DNA of 64,000 nucleotides, taken from NCBI RefSeq assembly GCF_949987535.1, contig NC_080064.1, positions 130,662,708 to 130,726,707 on the forward strand, written 5' to 3'. Origin of the DNA: Balaenoptera acutorostrata (lineage: Eukaryota; Chordata; Mammalia; Artiodactyla; Balaenopteridae). The notes under the pieces are model-generated. The model was not told the origin of the DNA. It did no database searches and saw only the letters and a list, made by a program, of their open reading frames with translations. This document shows positions 27,001 to 42,000 of this stretch, piece after piece. Each line of letters opens with the position of its first letter. Positions within the stretch are counted from its first letter, which is position 1. The translations under genes were made by a program, and so were the position numbers.

Positions 27001-30000
27001 TAGCTGGAGACTGACGAGAGCAAAAACCAACCTGTAAAAGCCCAAACAAACAAAGCCCTGGCTGTTGCTGAACAGCTTCCTGCTTGCCTGAAGCCAAACT
27101 CCTTGGCAGGTGTAGAAAATTGTCCTGCCAACACATCCAAGCCCCTGCTCACGTGCCTCCCCTTGGAAGCCCTCTCATTTCCCGACTGTCAGTTTAACTC
27201 AGCTCAGGCCCAGAGGAGGAGGTTTAATAAGCGGCAGGTTTGAGGGCCTTTTCAACCAAGTCTCCTCACCCACAGAACACAGGAAGTTATCTGAATGACT
27301 ATATTTTCAATTCTCTCGGGGGTGGTACATAATTGCCACCATTCTAGACACAGTGAAGAACAGTGAGTTCGTCATCCACCAAGAACGCCTTAGGGTTTAA
27401 TTCTCAAGTGTTTAGGCTGGGACAACGCAGAGCTGACAGGTGAATGGTGCTTGTGACTGCAGAGCACCACGTGAACCGGGAAGAAGAAACTGCGTCAGAG
27501 CTGCAGCAATGTGAGATATAGGCCGGTAAGGGGCCTAATGGGACATGGACCCCAGGACACTTAAAGGGTGGACGACTGAAGGCCTGGCGTGGCTGGAGGA
27601 GAGTGAAGCAGGCTGCCAAGCAGGCCGCCAGAGAGCTCAGAAGAGACCTATGGGTTCAGTGGCCCGGGCTTTGAGGGCCAACAAAAGAAAAAAGTATGAG
27701 TAAATGAAATCACAAAGAAAAAAATCAAAAGGACTTTGAAAAAATAAAGATAAAGAAACGTTAATCTTGATTTAGAAATTAATAAAAAACTTTGAATCTT
27801 CCTCTACTCTTCAGATCATTACATATACATCAATAACAGCATTCACTTACTTAGTGGCTGGCTTGATAAGGAATCGTCTTTAGACCATAAATACCAATTA
27901 ATAAGATAATAACATATGATATTCATAGCCATAGTTCAAAGTGCTTCCAACTTAAAATTCTTTTAACTATGCAAAGTAAAGAAACCCAAAGCTTCTTCCC
28001 TCACTGCTATGAGGATCTGCCCTAAACAACTTACTTGGTAAGCAACAGCTCCTTACTATGATCAAAGACTGCAGTGCTTTGAATACACACAGAACAAGCC
28101 ATGGATGATTTTCCTACTTATTCTGTGGATGCAGTAGCGTAACTCCAACTCACCCTGTTCACTTAAGATTGTGAGCAAACTTTCCACCAATGTCCCAAAA
28201 GAATACGCATCCCGAGCATGTCCGTGTGACTCTGGCAGAGTTGTGAATTCTGGAAACTAAAAGCAGTAAAGACCATTAAAACCAGAGGATCTGCTTTACA
28301 AACCATTTCTACTTTTCTCTGAAGCACTTTCTCCCATTTTCATTATACTCAAAGCTCACTACATATTACCACACACAAATTTATAGGCTCTTAAAACTAT
28401 TAGTGAATAGAATTTATCAAAGATACTAATCATATCAAACAAGGGCAAAAAGAAAAAAAGGTCAGAATATATGTCTGTGGCTTTCAAAAATATTTTTGAC
28501 TGCAAACCAGAGAAAAAAAATTATAATTATCATTATCAACATATGCATATACATGTATAAATACATATCAGAAACAAAAGTTTCATAAAACAGTACTTAG
28601 CTTTACTACCCAAGATGTCCAATGATATTTTCTATTTTATTCCTTTCTTTTTCTCCCTTAAAATGCTGGTCAGGACCCCTAAATTGATTCAAAACCCACA
28701 AATCATCAGTTTGAAAAACACTACTATATATACATAGTACTGATTTGAATAAACCTGAGTTATTTCAAGTCTTAGGTTTATACTTAAGTTTATAGTTGGG
28801 TTTGTATTTCCTGTAAAGCACACTAAATATGTCTTTGGGGGTCAATGTCTATAGTGGTTAAGAACAAATTTAGAGAAAGCAGCTGCTTTTGAATTTACTG
28901 GTAAATACACTCTTTCTTTACCAGCACCATAATATTAATAATTGCTCTTCCTTACATCTTGGAATCCCAACTAATGGCCAGATAGGCAGATGACTAGTTG
29001 GGTGAAGCACAGAAAAGGGCTCGGGTCTCGCTTCCTCAGCTCTCATGGCTTCCAATAATGTACAAAGACTTACCATGAAATAGCTACGAAGCGCCAACCC
29101 TGCTCACTGAGGTACCTCTTATCTTTAAGCACTATCACAGGTGTCTATATGACCAACAAATGTAAGCTGAGTGTCAAGAAAAAGGCTTTCTGCTGTGATG
29201 ATACAATAAATCTTAGAAGCCTTCAAGGCCAGAGGAATTATGAGGCGTCTATAACTTAGCAAAGAAAGAGGTGGGCAGAGGAAAGGTTTTTTTAAAGTTT
29301 CATACTCAGTTACACAAAGAAGCCTTCATTACATCTGAAGCGTATCCTCTTACCATCTCTTCAGGAGGGATAGATGCTGGGTCCCTTACTGACCGAATAC
29401 TCCTTAGAAACTAGACAGAGAAATAAATTAAGGAAAGTAATTCAAGCGTATGTTTGGTGAACCAATCTCTTACATTAAGTTACAAAAGCAAAAAGCAATG
29501 GAAACAGCAGCAATGAAACCTTCAAACCAATGCCACACATTAAATGCATAAATTTAAAATCTTGATAACTGAAAAATGTAGACACAGTACCTGGCATGGC
29601 ACAAGGCTTAGTGGAAAATAAATTATCAGTTCCCTTTCCTTTCCCCTTCAGCTGGTTTAACAGAAACCCTCTGGTGTTCAGAGGCATCTCTGTAACTGAT
29701 TTCCTTATAAGGGAATTAGAAATACTTCTTTCTCATCCTGCACAGATACTAACAAATAAAAGGCTTCTCTAGCGGAGAACAAATCTATCATTAATCTGCT
29801 CACTGAGTCAAGTCAATCATAAGGTTTGCTGTCACATGAGATATATGAGGACCTTATAAACTACAGAGACAAAGCCAACATCCACAGAACAAGTACATTC
29901 ATTCACTGATTCAAAGATTATTTTTCAAGAGCTTATATGTCCCAAGCGCCATTTAGGGCACCAGGAATACAAAATGAATGCAATAAATCCCCGCCCCCAA

Positions 30001-33000
30001 CCAGGTGCTCGCAACCTAGAACGTAAACTAAGAACTTCGATAACGTGTGCTGGCTGAGTGCCATGGAAGCCCAGGAGGGAACTACTCTTGTTGGGTAGGG
30101 AACGCCTGGGGGAGGGCTTCATAAAGAGGAGACTTAGCCAGATCTAGACTTCAGCTAGGCGTCAGCCCGATCTTACATCCTGCAGAGAACCCAGGGGAAG
30201 AAAGGCATCCCAGCAACAGAAAGAAAGAAGGCACACAAAGAAAGAAGAGGGTGAAGGAGGACCACCCATGAGAACACAGCTGAGCTGCGTGGAACAGGAT
30301 GCAAGCGGAGTGTAGCTCAATAACTGAGTGGTAAACGGAGCTAAAGGTAGGCTGGGGAGGAGACTGTGAAGGGCCTTGTATGCCATGGTAAAGAATCTGG
30401 GATGAACCCCACAGGAAGAATTATGTCCTGGTATACTAATTAGATGGAAGCTGACTTCTGAGAAGAAAGTGATCAACAGGGGCAGAAATAATAAAGGAAT
30501 GTCTTCGTGGTGGAAGGAGCATTTGAATTGAGCCAGAGCCCCTGAAGGTGCACATGCAACAAGGCCCCCGTGTGGAAGCTGCACACAAGGGAACAAGGGA
30601 AATTAGGCCGAGCCAGGAAGTCAGGGAGTCACCCTGTCAATAGGGAAATTATGATGGGAGTGGTTTTTCTGTTTTAAAAAGAGTTAAGTCTAGTGGCAAC
30701 ATGCAAGATGGTGAAAACAGGAAACAAAACAGAGAATAGCAAGGTTGCTCAACCCAGGAGGGGAATATGTAGATCACTGTCAGACAAAATTACTGTTCAA
30801 GAAGTACCACAGGCAGCAACAACACACCCCACTAGGAGGAGCTGAGATGCACAGCTCCTGATGCCAGCTCTTAAGATATGACGTATGACTCTGGACAACT
30901 TGAACGATTGTTCAATGAACATTTCTAATGTACCTAATATGTACCAGGCACTATTCTAGGTGGATATATAAAGATAAGTATACGAGACTATCACCCTCAA
31001 GAAGCTCAACCACTAGTAAAGAAGACAGACACATGACGGTAATTTCAACATTAAACATTCAATGGGAAAATTAAGTACAGGCTACTACAGGAGCACAGAG
31101 GACGGGCATTTAATTAAAAATTTGACTAAGCCACTCTACCTCTTTCAGTCTGATTCCTCAACTATAGAATGAGGAGAAAAGAATAAATGACTCCTAGTCT
31201 CCCCCTGGAGAGTTCTATGAATTCTACAATTCTATGAATATGAGTATTGACAAAAAAGTCAAGTCTCCGAATCTGAGATCACACTAACATTGAAGGAAAG
31301 TCCCTAGGGGAGAACCACACACCAAAATGCTATCAAATTCTGAATAACAAAGAGGGCCTGTCACCTGGCTTACCTCTGGTGTGGCCTGAGGAACTTTACA
31401 GACTGTTTCCATTCCTCCCAGCTTCCAGTGCCCGTCTTCACTCACAAACACAGATGATAAACAGACATTGTTGTGTGTGAGGTGTCCCTGGAAAAACAGA
31501 ACAGGGAGAAGACTGCCACTCCAATTTTCTGAGCAGAAGTTTTAAAAAACTAAGTACTCATTACCAAAAAAAAAAAAAAAAAAAAATTATGGCAAGTCTT
31601 CCTACTTGTGGCATAATAAACAGAACTACAACTTTAAGGAATGACGAATTGAATGAGGCTGCTTAAACATTATGAGGTTAGAAAAAAGGGAAAAAACACA
31701 ATAGAAAGGCTTATCTCCCCCTGCCTGGTGAGGCAGGTTAATAAAGACGTAAAAGCCACTGCACAGGTATTACACAACCCCATCTCCATAGGAGTCAGGA
31801 GATACAAGTGTCCTTAAACATAAATTTGCAAGTCTTTTTAACCTACATTGTATGCTTCAAATGCCTTTAAAGGTACAATTTATCTTTGCTCCCATAGGTT
31901 ATTGTATTAATTTTCTCCTCTAAATTCTTTCTCACCTACATTCTATCACGAACCCAGATCCACTTCACCTGAAATCTTGTCAGTAGGCATTAAAAAAATT
32001 CTGCCTGAAGAAGAGGAAAATGGAATGATAAGGACCACCAGAAATATCCCACAGACCACAGAAGAGCCAAATTTAAAACTATAAAAAATAGTACAGTCAA
32101 ATAAATGAGAGGGAAGAAGAAAACGAGAACAGGGTTGAAGTATGTTTTTCTCCAAACCAGAAATTATTCCAGTAGATAAGTGCATTTTAAATATTCTACC
32201 CACCAGATCAAATATGTACACGTTTTTATATAAAACACTCCAAGTTATATATTTTTTAAAGGAAAGCTTAAAATAGTATGCATGGTGTGTTTCCGCTTGA
32301 GAAAAAGCAAAGGAGAATAAGCACAGAGATATCTGCTTTCTACACACACGGAATATCTCTGGACTAACACACTGATCATCATGGTTGTCGATGGAGAGAA
32401 GTAGGGCGCTGGATTCAAGGATGAGGCAGGGACTTGTTTTTCCCTATCTGCACTCTCATACTATTCAAACTTTTTACCACATTCATGCATTTCTCCAACA
32501 AAGAAAATATTCCTCCACAGTGGGGCATTAATAATTCTACTTATGTGAATCTTAGACATACTTTAAGAGATGATAAATCCAAAGTGATATTTGGCGAGTC
32601 TGTCTCCCAATAACAGAAAATGTTTTAAAAACACATTAAGATGAGTCAAATGCAAGTGCTTCTAACTTACAACTGGTGTTTTTAAATCTGGGGGGGTGGG
32701 GGAGGGGGGCTGCCAAAGGCCTTAATACTTTAGAATGTAAATTCCATTAACAAATAGTAGCTCAATAATACCGTTAAGAAATAAACAAGAAGTAAACAAA
32801 ATACTCTATCTCCTTCATAGCAAACATTGCCACAGTGTTAGGGGCTCTCTCTCTTTGGTACCACCTACTTGAATGGAAAGGGGTGTGTAAAACTCTGCCT
32901 CTTTCTAAGAAATGGTAATTTCTTTCTTTAAAATCTAAAAAAAAAAAACACTCCTGAAAACAAATAGGAACGTTGGTCCATCAGCAGCACCGATGTTACT

Positions 33001-36000
33001 AAACCTTTATCTTGACTTAATAACAAATACCAGCTGTAGCTATTTTTATGTAAAGACTTATCGAAAACTAGAGAGACTATAGTAAACTGAAATAAAGTTC
33101 TATAAATAACTGCCCAGGGACAAAGAACTTGTTGCCTGTTCCCCAAACCACCTGTCTGTCTGTAGCATCTTATATGCTGTTTTCCCTCAGGTAGCCTTCT
33201 GATAAGAATAGTAACTTACGATTTCTACAGATACCGTAATTCACCAGCACTACCCCATGTGTCAGCCTCCTCCCACCACCCCACCCCTGGTCTACATGAA
33301 AGCCTGTGAGGCAGACTGTGTCCAGGTTACTTACTCTGTCATGAAGGAAGATAAGAGCCAGCAATATATCATAGATCCCAGCACAGACCTCTGCAGAAGA
33401 CAATGTTTCCAAAGCCACTTCCAGAGGCTGCACTCGCTCAGTGACAAGATGAATACCATCTGCTTCCACAGTGCAAGATAAAAATCTTAGCAAGCACGGG
33501 TGACGAAGTGTCTTCAAGTGCTTTAAAAATATAAACAGAAGAGTTGGTGAAGTTAATGACTCAAAACAAGATTAACTATAGTTTCATTAACATTGTAGTC
33601 AAGTCAGAAAATGTATTCTTACATTCAAGGTCTTTTCCAGCTCCCTACCTCTCCCACCTACCCCCGCCAAGTTTCAAAAAAGGCAGAGAAGAATACGTGA
33701 CTTGCTCTGACAGTATTCACCTTACCAACATTTACATTACTCTACAGAGAATTCCAGTTCCATTATGGGAGGGTAAGCCCCCCAAGATCCTAGATCTCCA
33801 ATGATTACTGCTATAAACTCCTAACAAAGTGCCAAAAACAACTACCTAAGAACTCTGAAAAGTAAACAAAAACACGTAGATTATGGAGGGGAGTCACCCA
33901 CTGGGGGGAGTTTCCCGGTTCAGGGAATGTCCCTTCTCACAGCTGTGCACTGAAGGCGGTCCCCAGGTGCAGAGCAGTGCAGCAAAGGTGGCTAAAACTC
34001 TGAGAGAAACCTTGCCATCTTTCTGGCCAGGAGAACCAAAGCAGGGCTGAGTATGAGGAAGCTGCCCCAGAGGAGAGAGGGCTAAGGGAGGGAAAAGGAG
34101 ATGCCCTAGTTATCTGTATACCTATGCAGGTCTCAGACTAACCCCTGAACCAAACACGCACAGGACAGACCCAAACGAGCACAGCAAAGTTTTGAGAAAT
34201 GAACTAAGGTTTGAACTACCATGCACAGGAAGGGTGGTAGGAGAGTAGTTAAAAAAAAAGAAGCAGCAGCAGCAGCTTGAACCCAAGGGGACTGACTGCC
34301 TGCAAACAGAAAACATCAATATTCTCCAGAGGATTACAGCAGAACCAAGGTCTATGCAACAGGACATTCAAAATGCCCAGAATGCAATCCAAAGTCACTC
34401 AACTGACAAAGAACCATGAAAATATGAAAAGACAACCAACAAACATCAACCCCAAGATTGACCACCAGATAGACCAGAGAGAGAATTATCAGAAAGAATT
34501 TGAAGCAGCTACTATAACAATTCCCCCTGGAGGTAAAGGAAACAGTTATGAGATAAGTGGTAAGATAGAAGTTCTCAGAAGAGACATGAATGTTACATAA
34601 AAGAACTAAATGGAAATTTTGGAAATTAAAAATAAAATATTGCAAAAAAAAAAATTAAATGGATGGACTGAAAAACAGAATGATGATGACAGAGGCAAGA
34701 GTCAGTAAACCTGAAGATGTTAACCAATCTAAAGAACAAAGAGGAAAAAGTATTAAAAAAAAAAAAAAAAAAGATCAGAGCTTTAGAAAACTGGGTGACG
34801 ATAACAAAAAATTTAATGCATATAATCGGAGTTCCGAAAAAGAAAGAAGAGAGAATTGGGGCTAAAAAATATAATGGCTGAAAACTTCCCGAATTTGGCC
34901 AAATACTTAAGTTTACAGACTTAAGAACTTCAATGAACACCAAATAGGATAAATAGAACTACATTATGATCAAACTGCTGAAAATCAAAGATATATTAAA
35001 AAATGTTGGAAGCAGCTAGAGAAAAACAACACAGGTGGAGAGAAATAACAAACTGAATGATACTAATTTCTCATAAGAAAACAGAGTCCAAAAGACAAAG
35101 AGGAACTACCTTTAAAGCAGAGAAAGAAAAAAAAAAAGATCAACCCTGAATTCTGTATCTAGCAAAAATATCCTTTAGGAAAGAAGGCAAAATAAAGGCA
35201 TTTTTGATCATGGAAAATAGAAAAGTTGTTGCTACAAGATTCGCTCTACAAAAATGTTAAAGTTCTTCAAGCTGAAGAGGAAATGATATCAAAGGGAAAC
35301 TTAGATCTTCAGGAGTGAAGGAAGAGCAACAGAAATCAGAAATAATAAACCTCAGGATAAATTTGAAGGTTACTTTTTACTCCTTATTTAAAATATAGAT
35401 GCCTACATAAAGTAAATATTGTTAACACTGCCTGGTGAGATTTTCAATGTGTGTGATGTATATGTATGCCTGTGTGCTAGTGTGCACGTACAGTTGATAT
35501 ATATGTAACCAAAGAACGGCAGGGTTGGGGGCTGGAGACACCTATATGATTCCAAGGCTTCTACATTTTATTTGACTGTGGTACAATACTAACCAAAAGT
35601 AGACTATTAAAAGTTAGTTATGTATACTGAAGTCCTTAGTGCAACCATTTTAAAAAAATAAAGAAATACAGACCCCAAGTCAAGATAAATTAAAATGGAA
35701 TACTAAAAAATACTAAAATATTCAACCATCTTTAAAACTTCTTTTTATCATCTAGAAAAGTGATCGTCAAAGGTTTTTGTTCACACACTTCACACCAGTA
35801 AAAAGGTTAAATATGTAGCTTATGCATGATATATATTATATGAACGTATAATATATATTGTGTATATATATGTTATATATATAAAATGCATATACTACTA
35901 TAAAACACCCTCAAAACAGAAAGTACCAGGACTTCCCTGGTGGCGCAGTGGTTGAGAATCCGCCTGCCAATGCAGGGGACACAGGTTCAAGCCCTGGTCT

Positions 36001-39000
36001 GGGAAGATCCCACATGCCACAGAGCAACTAAGTCCATGCGCCACAACTACTGAGCCCGCAAGCCACAACTACTGAGCCCTCATGCCACAACTACTGAAGC
36101 CCACACACCTAGAGCCCATGCTCCTCAACAAAGAGAAGCCACCGCAATGAGAAGCCCGCACACCACAACGAAGAGCAGCCCCTGCTCGCTGCAACTAGAG
36201 AAAGCCCGTGTGCAGCAACGAAGACCCAACGCAGCCAAAAATAAATAAATGGAAAAAAAGAGAAAGTACCAAAATAAAAGATTAAAGGTAAACTTAAATA
36301 GACATTCTTGATATATTTTCCCCAAATGGCAATGAATCATACTGCACAATCCCTAGGGTATGGATAACCCACTTTAGAACCTCCTAATACGGAGTATTCT
36401 CCCCCAAAACACACACCTTTTTCCTTTGTCCTATTTTCTTAGCAGACAAAGAGTATACACAGATGGATGACAAATATAAAACAATTTTGTGTCTGAACAC
36501 GAGAGGTTAATTCTGTTGAGTTGCTTTCCTTCCCTGGTTGGTTTTATAACAGACTTAAGAGATCCAGATTTTTCCAATCTCCACCCATGCTGTTTACCCC
36601 CTAAAATTTGACCTGAGTAACTTAGGAGATCCATAAGCCAAAATTCCCAACCCAGGTAATAATCTTATCATGTATTTACAGCAAAACTTAAATGCTGGAT
36701 TGGTGGTTTTCCTTACAAATCACCCAGTTTTTCTAAAAGAAATTACATGACTTTAAATCTCCGAGTTCTACCCTGTACAATCCACTGGACATTGGGGAAG
36801 CCTTGTAAACCAATCATCAAATTGGGAGGAGACTGATGGAAAATTTCACTTGGAGAACAGCCCCCAATATAATATCAGGTTTCATTTTCACAAATAAGCA
36901 GTTAGTTTGGAATGTTCCAAAACGTCTTCTCAGAAGAACATGGGATAGTTTAAGAGCCCATAACCCAGCATTGGTACAAGTTTTATATCAGTCACCTCAC
37001 ATTTGTCTATTAAACTTCTCCCAGGTAAGATCATAGGAGAATCTTCTGAGTGGATTGATTTGCCCAATTTATTTTCTTATCTCAAATTTTGCCAACTCTG
37101 GGGATAGCCCCAATAGGATTTTTTGTTTATTCTTAAGAAGGAAGCTGTTACCCTCCCCTGATTTACTCTAATAAACAACAAAGAGTTAAGAAAATTTTTT
37201 TAACTAGCAATTATAAACCATTAATTTGTATATCAGCTTTTAAAACAATCCATACATACCCATATAAATACAGCAAAGGTCCAGATAAGCCAAGAACTGT
37301 GCTAGCAGGTTGGTTGAATGCGTGTGTGTTAAATGAAGAGAACTTCCTACAGGTATCTCTGGAGCTGTGGTTTCCAAGTAAAATTATGCAGCCTCTTTCA
37401 TATTTTCATTATAAGAAACATTTCAAATAATTTGCAAGCCAAACATGAAATACTTCATTTTCGCCTGTTCAGGAAAAAGTCTTCACTCACCTTTTGTGTC
37501 TTAGGGCTCTAATTATTCTCCTTTGGTTTTAAACCTTCTTTTATTCTCCTTCTAATACTCAGGGCAGACTAGTAAGTCAGAAGGAATGCTACCTGGTTCA
37601 GTGCTGGCATGAAAATACACAGTCAATAAATGTTCACCTGATTAATAAATAATATGTTCTATTTTGCTTCTGTTTATCCTTTTAACCTTACATGACCAGC
37701 AAAATTCTTTATCCGAAGTGACTTCTTGTGTGTTGAATGAAGAATGGGATAACTCTTGCATGATTCTGAACAAAGCTCTTAACTTAGCAAAAACCTTACT
37801 TGTCACTCCCCTTTGGCACACACAACGTTATGCAAAAATTATGCACAGATTCACAGGAAAGGTTAGCAGTTACGAATCAAATAGATCCAAGCTTCTGCTG
37901 CTCCAAAGAACAGAGGGAACAACAAGAGGTATTTGCTAAGTGTAACTAGGATATTTTCTCAATGAACATCAATTAAAGACATAAATGGCTCTTGTTCTGG
38001 TGAAGACAGGTGACTGCTGTCAGATGAGAGTGACTTGAAAGCATTTGTCCCAAAGTTACTGAATGCCTATCACATCTCATTCACTGTACTAGGTGCTGGT
38101 CTCTGAAAAAGGATTCTGAGTAAGGGCCTTTATTATTAAATATGAGTAGTACTAGATAATGTGCCAATATGTATACTTATCTATGCCCACACAGAGATGT
38201 TAAGTGTGTGACTCTAGTCTTGAATATAAACTATCCCTATTTTTCAGGAATCAGTTACCCAGAGAATTAATTCAAGCCTTAGGGGCTTAACTTTTCATCA
38301 CCATTCTACCTCTAATTTGCTACTTCACTTTGAAAACAACACAAAGTAGTAGTTCTTAACTATAGATCAAATTCACTTGCAAGTTTTAAGACAGGGAGAA
38401 AGCCTTAATTTTACTCTATTAAAGAAATAATGACAAAATAACAAGATGCCTATACTAGAGGGCAAGAATCTTCAGGGAGAAATATTCTTCCTTGTACCCT
38501 TAAGATGCAAATCTGAGACAAAGACGGTAAGTATGTTCTGTCTTTAAATGCCCACTGCCTGTAGGTTAGATCATAAACTAGGAATAAAATGCAGAAAGGG
38601 AAAGGAATAAAGAATTCTACGTTGTTCCTTAAAAAACTAAAAACAGAGCTACCATATGACCCTGCAATCCCACTCCTGGACATGTATCTAGAGAAAAACA
38701 TGGTCCGAAAGGATACATGTACCCCAATGTTCATTGCAGCACTGTTTACAACAGCCAAGACATGGAAGCAACCTAAATGTCCATTGACAGAGGAATGGAT
38801 AAAGAAGATGTGGTACATATATACAATGGAATATTACTCAGCCATTAAAAAGAATGAAATAATGCCATTTGCAGCAACATGGATGGACCTAGAAATTGTC
38901 ATACTGAGTGAAGTCAGACAGAGAAAGAGAAATATGGTATGATATCCCTTATATGCGGAATTGGAAAAGAAATGATACAAATGAACTTATTTACAAAACA

Positions 39001-42000
39001 GAAACAGACTCACAGACTTAAAGAACTTATGGTTACTGGGGGTGGGGAAGGGATAGTTAGTGAGTTGATGACATGTACACACTGCTATATTTAAAATAAA
39101 TAACCAACAAGGAGCTACTGTATAGCACAGGGAACTCTGCTCAATGTTATGTGGCAGCCTGGATGGGAGGGGAGTTTGGGGGAGAATGGATACACGGATA
39201 TGTATGGCTGAGTCCCTTTGCTGTGCACCTGAAATTATCTCAACATTATTAATCGGCTATACTTAGATATAAAATAAAAAGTTAAAAAAAAAAAAGATTT
39301 CTATGTTGGAAAGCCTGCATTTGGGTGCTGCTGGAATACCCAGGTGGAGATATTCAAGAGGCAGGTGGAAATATAGATCTGGAGTTCAGACAAGAGGCTT
39401 TGACAGATATTTAGAGAAGAAAGGATGAGACTGTGAAGTCTGAAAACTGTGGTGGGAGCTGGCAAAGGGCCACTTCCACCTGGTGACCCCATCATACCTG
39501 AGGGAGGGGGGAATACTTCCCAAGTTCTCCTGAGCCGCTGACGCTTAGAAGCCTTGTAAGAGAACCAGATTTTGATCGTCAGGGGAAGGAAATCATTTTT
39601 TAAAAGCTGACGATGTAGGGAAGTTGATTTACTGGAATGAGGGTTGTAAGTAGCATAGCAAAGGGCTGGAGAGGGAGAGGAACAGAAAGCAAATGTCAAC
39701 TTAAGGAAGAGCAGTAAAGCATTTTCCAAACAGAATGCAGGCACAGCATTCATCCCTTCTATCTCTTTCTCGTGCCCACACAATGTGGTTCTCAAATATG
39801 TTGACCAACCTTTCCACAAAGCAGCCTGAACCCATCACGGAGAAGAGCATAATGTCTCCTAAGGCACTAAGCAGAGCACTGACATAGCATCTATATACCT
39901 ACTCCGACGTGACTGCTTGGTATAAAGACACTCAGGAATCATTCTTTGAGCCTGTACTCACCATGAAGCCCTAACTAAGCACTTAGATTATATTATAGCA
40001 AACCGCAGTAACCGAGTTCTGACTCAGGATTTATCATTCCTTATAGGCTATTGGTTAGAAATGAGTCATAATCACCAGTGAGAAAGTTATACTATTGTAG
40101 CTAATGAATTCAAGGTAAGATGAGAAGATATGATGGACCTGAAGTATTTCTGATGTTGTTTTGTGGCCAAAGGTTATACTTGCATTTCGTCTTTTTTCAG
40201 AGGTTGAACAGTGTGCTGTGATTGTTATTTTTTATTTACAACAGTGGAGGAAGAGTACAATCGCTACCTAACAATATTTGGTAAGGAAAACACTGCTATA
40301 TCTGCTTGAAACGGTCATTAGAACTATCAGTGGTGGAACTGGAGCCTGAACTCTAGAGAAAGTGAGGCAAGCGACCTATGGTGTTTTAATACTTCAGGTA
40401 TCTCAGAAATCAAGTTCCTAAAACCTGACGCAATGCCATACATTTCTCAAGTACTGTAACCTACATCTAAACTCCTTATCATTTTGTTGCCATTTCAGAT
40501 TTCTCAGGTTCATGGCTCAGGTATTCAAAGCCACATAATGGCCTGAAGAACATAAGAGACAAGTATGAACTACTTGAAAAGGCTCAGTCATGGCTCAGAA
40601 GAGTATGCACAGATACCAAGGGGGAAAAAATCCTCCCTCTCAAGCTTTGCAATTCCTACAGCACGGAAGTCCTCCAACATTGAGCGCAGGTCTTTGTTTC
40701 TTTCCTTTAGAACCTTTTTTTTTTTTTTTAAACATCTTTATTGGAGTGTAATTGCTTTACAATGGTGTGTTAGTTTCTGCTTTATAACAAAGTGAATCAG
40801 TTATACATATACATATATCCCTATATCTCTTCCCTCTTGCATCTCCCTCCCTCCCACCCTCCCTATCCCACCCCTCTAGGTGGTCACAAAGCACCGAGCT
40901 GATCTCCCTGTGCTATGCGGCTGCTTCCCACTAGCTATCTATTTTACGTTTGGTAGTGTATATATGTCCATGCCACTCTCTCACCCTGTCACATCTTATC
41001 CCACCCTCTCCCCATATCCTCAAGTCCATTCTCTAGTAGGTCTGTGTCTTTATTCCCGTCTTGCCACTAGGTTCTTCATGACCTTTATTTTCCCTTAGAT
41101 TCCATATGTATGTGTTAGCATACTGTATTTGTTTTTCTCTTTCTGACTTACTTCACTCTGTATGACAGACTCTAGCTCCATTCTTTAGAACCTTTTTGAC
41201 CTGTGTTGCTTTACTTTCTTGGTACTTACACCATAAAGATTAATGTAATTTTCAAAAATCTTATGGTATGATGAAAAAAACCCTAAGAATTGTAAATCGC
41301 TAGTACTTTACTAGTAACAGTCGCTCTAAATTATTACCAAAAAAATGTGCAACCTTATCAGATGAAAATAACAGGAAGTATGTCAGATATTAACTGCACA
41401 TACAGTTAATAAGACAGGGAGGCAAGGCATTTTATCTTTTGCAAAATCACAATAAAAAATTATTAACAATTCCTAGTTGGGATGGAAAAGAGACAAACAC
41501 GTAGTCTTACCAAAAAGCACAATTACTTAGCAATACAACAGCCAGCTATACTTTTTACCACAGTCCATTAATGGAAAATGCATCCTGAGAGGAACGTTTT
41601 CCTCAGGAACCACCTTACAACTGTTAACTTCATGCCTGATCAGAGACATCAAATACTGAACCGGTGTGACAAACAAAATGCCAAAATTATATTACTAATA
41701 TTACATACTATAACATAGCCCTTTATAATCATAAAAAAAGGTACAAACCACTTAAACAGACCTATGAAATAGATACCAATGTTTCATTCTTGTTGATAGT
41801 ACAAAGTGACTCAAGGTACGTAGATCATAACTCTAACAAAATAAAGATACCAAATCAATCTGAAAAGTACGCCTGCCATAGTAAACAACGAAGAGTTAAT
41901 TAATGCGTGCCTTTTTAGAACCTTCCTGAAGATAATCTGAATGCCTGAATACCCAAAGAAGCAGCTAGCTATCCAAGGAAATATCACCTAATACCTTTGT

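Noticed and set aside
39301..39819. 172-codon - strand open frame
   Set aside because: Starts and ends in unassigned intron next to an L1 tail; composition is not protein-like and no splice structure supports it.
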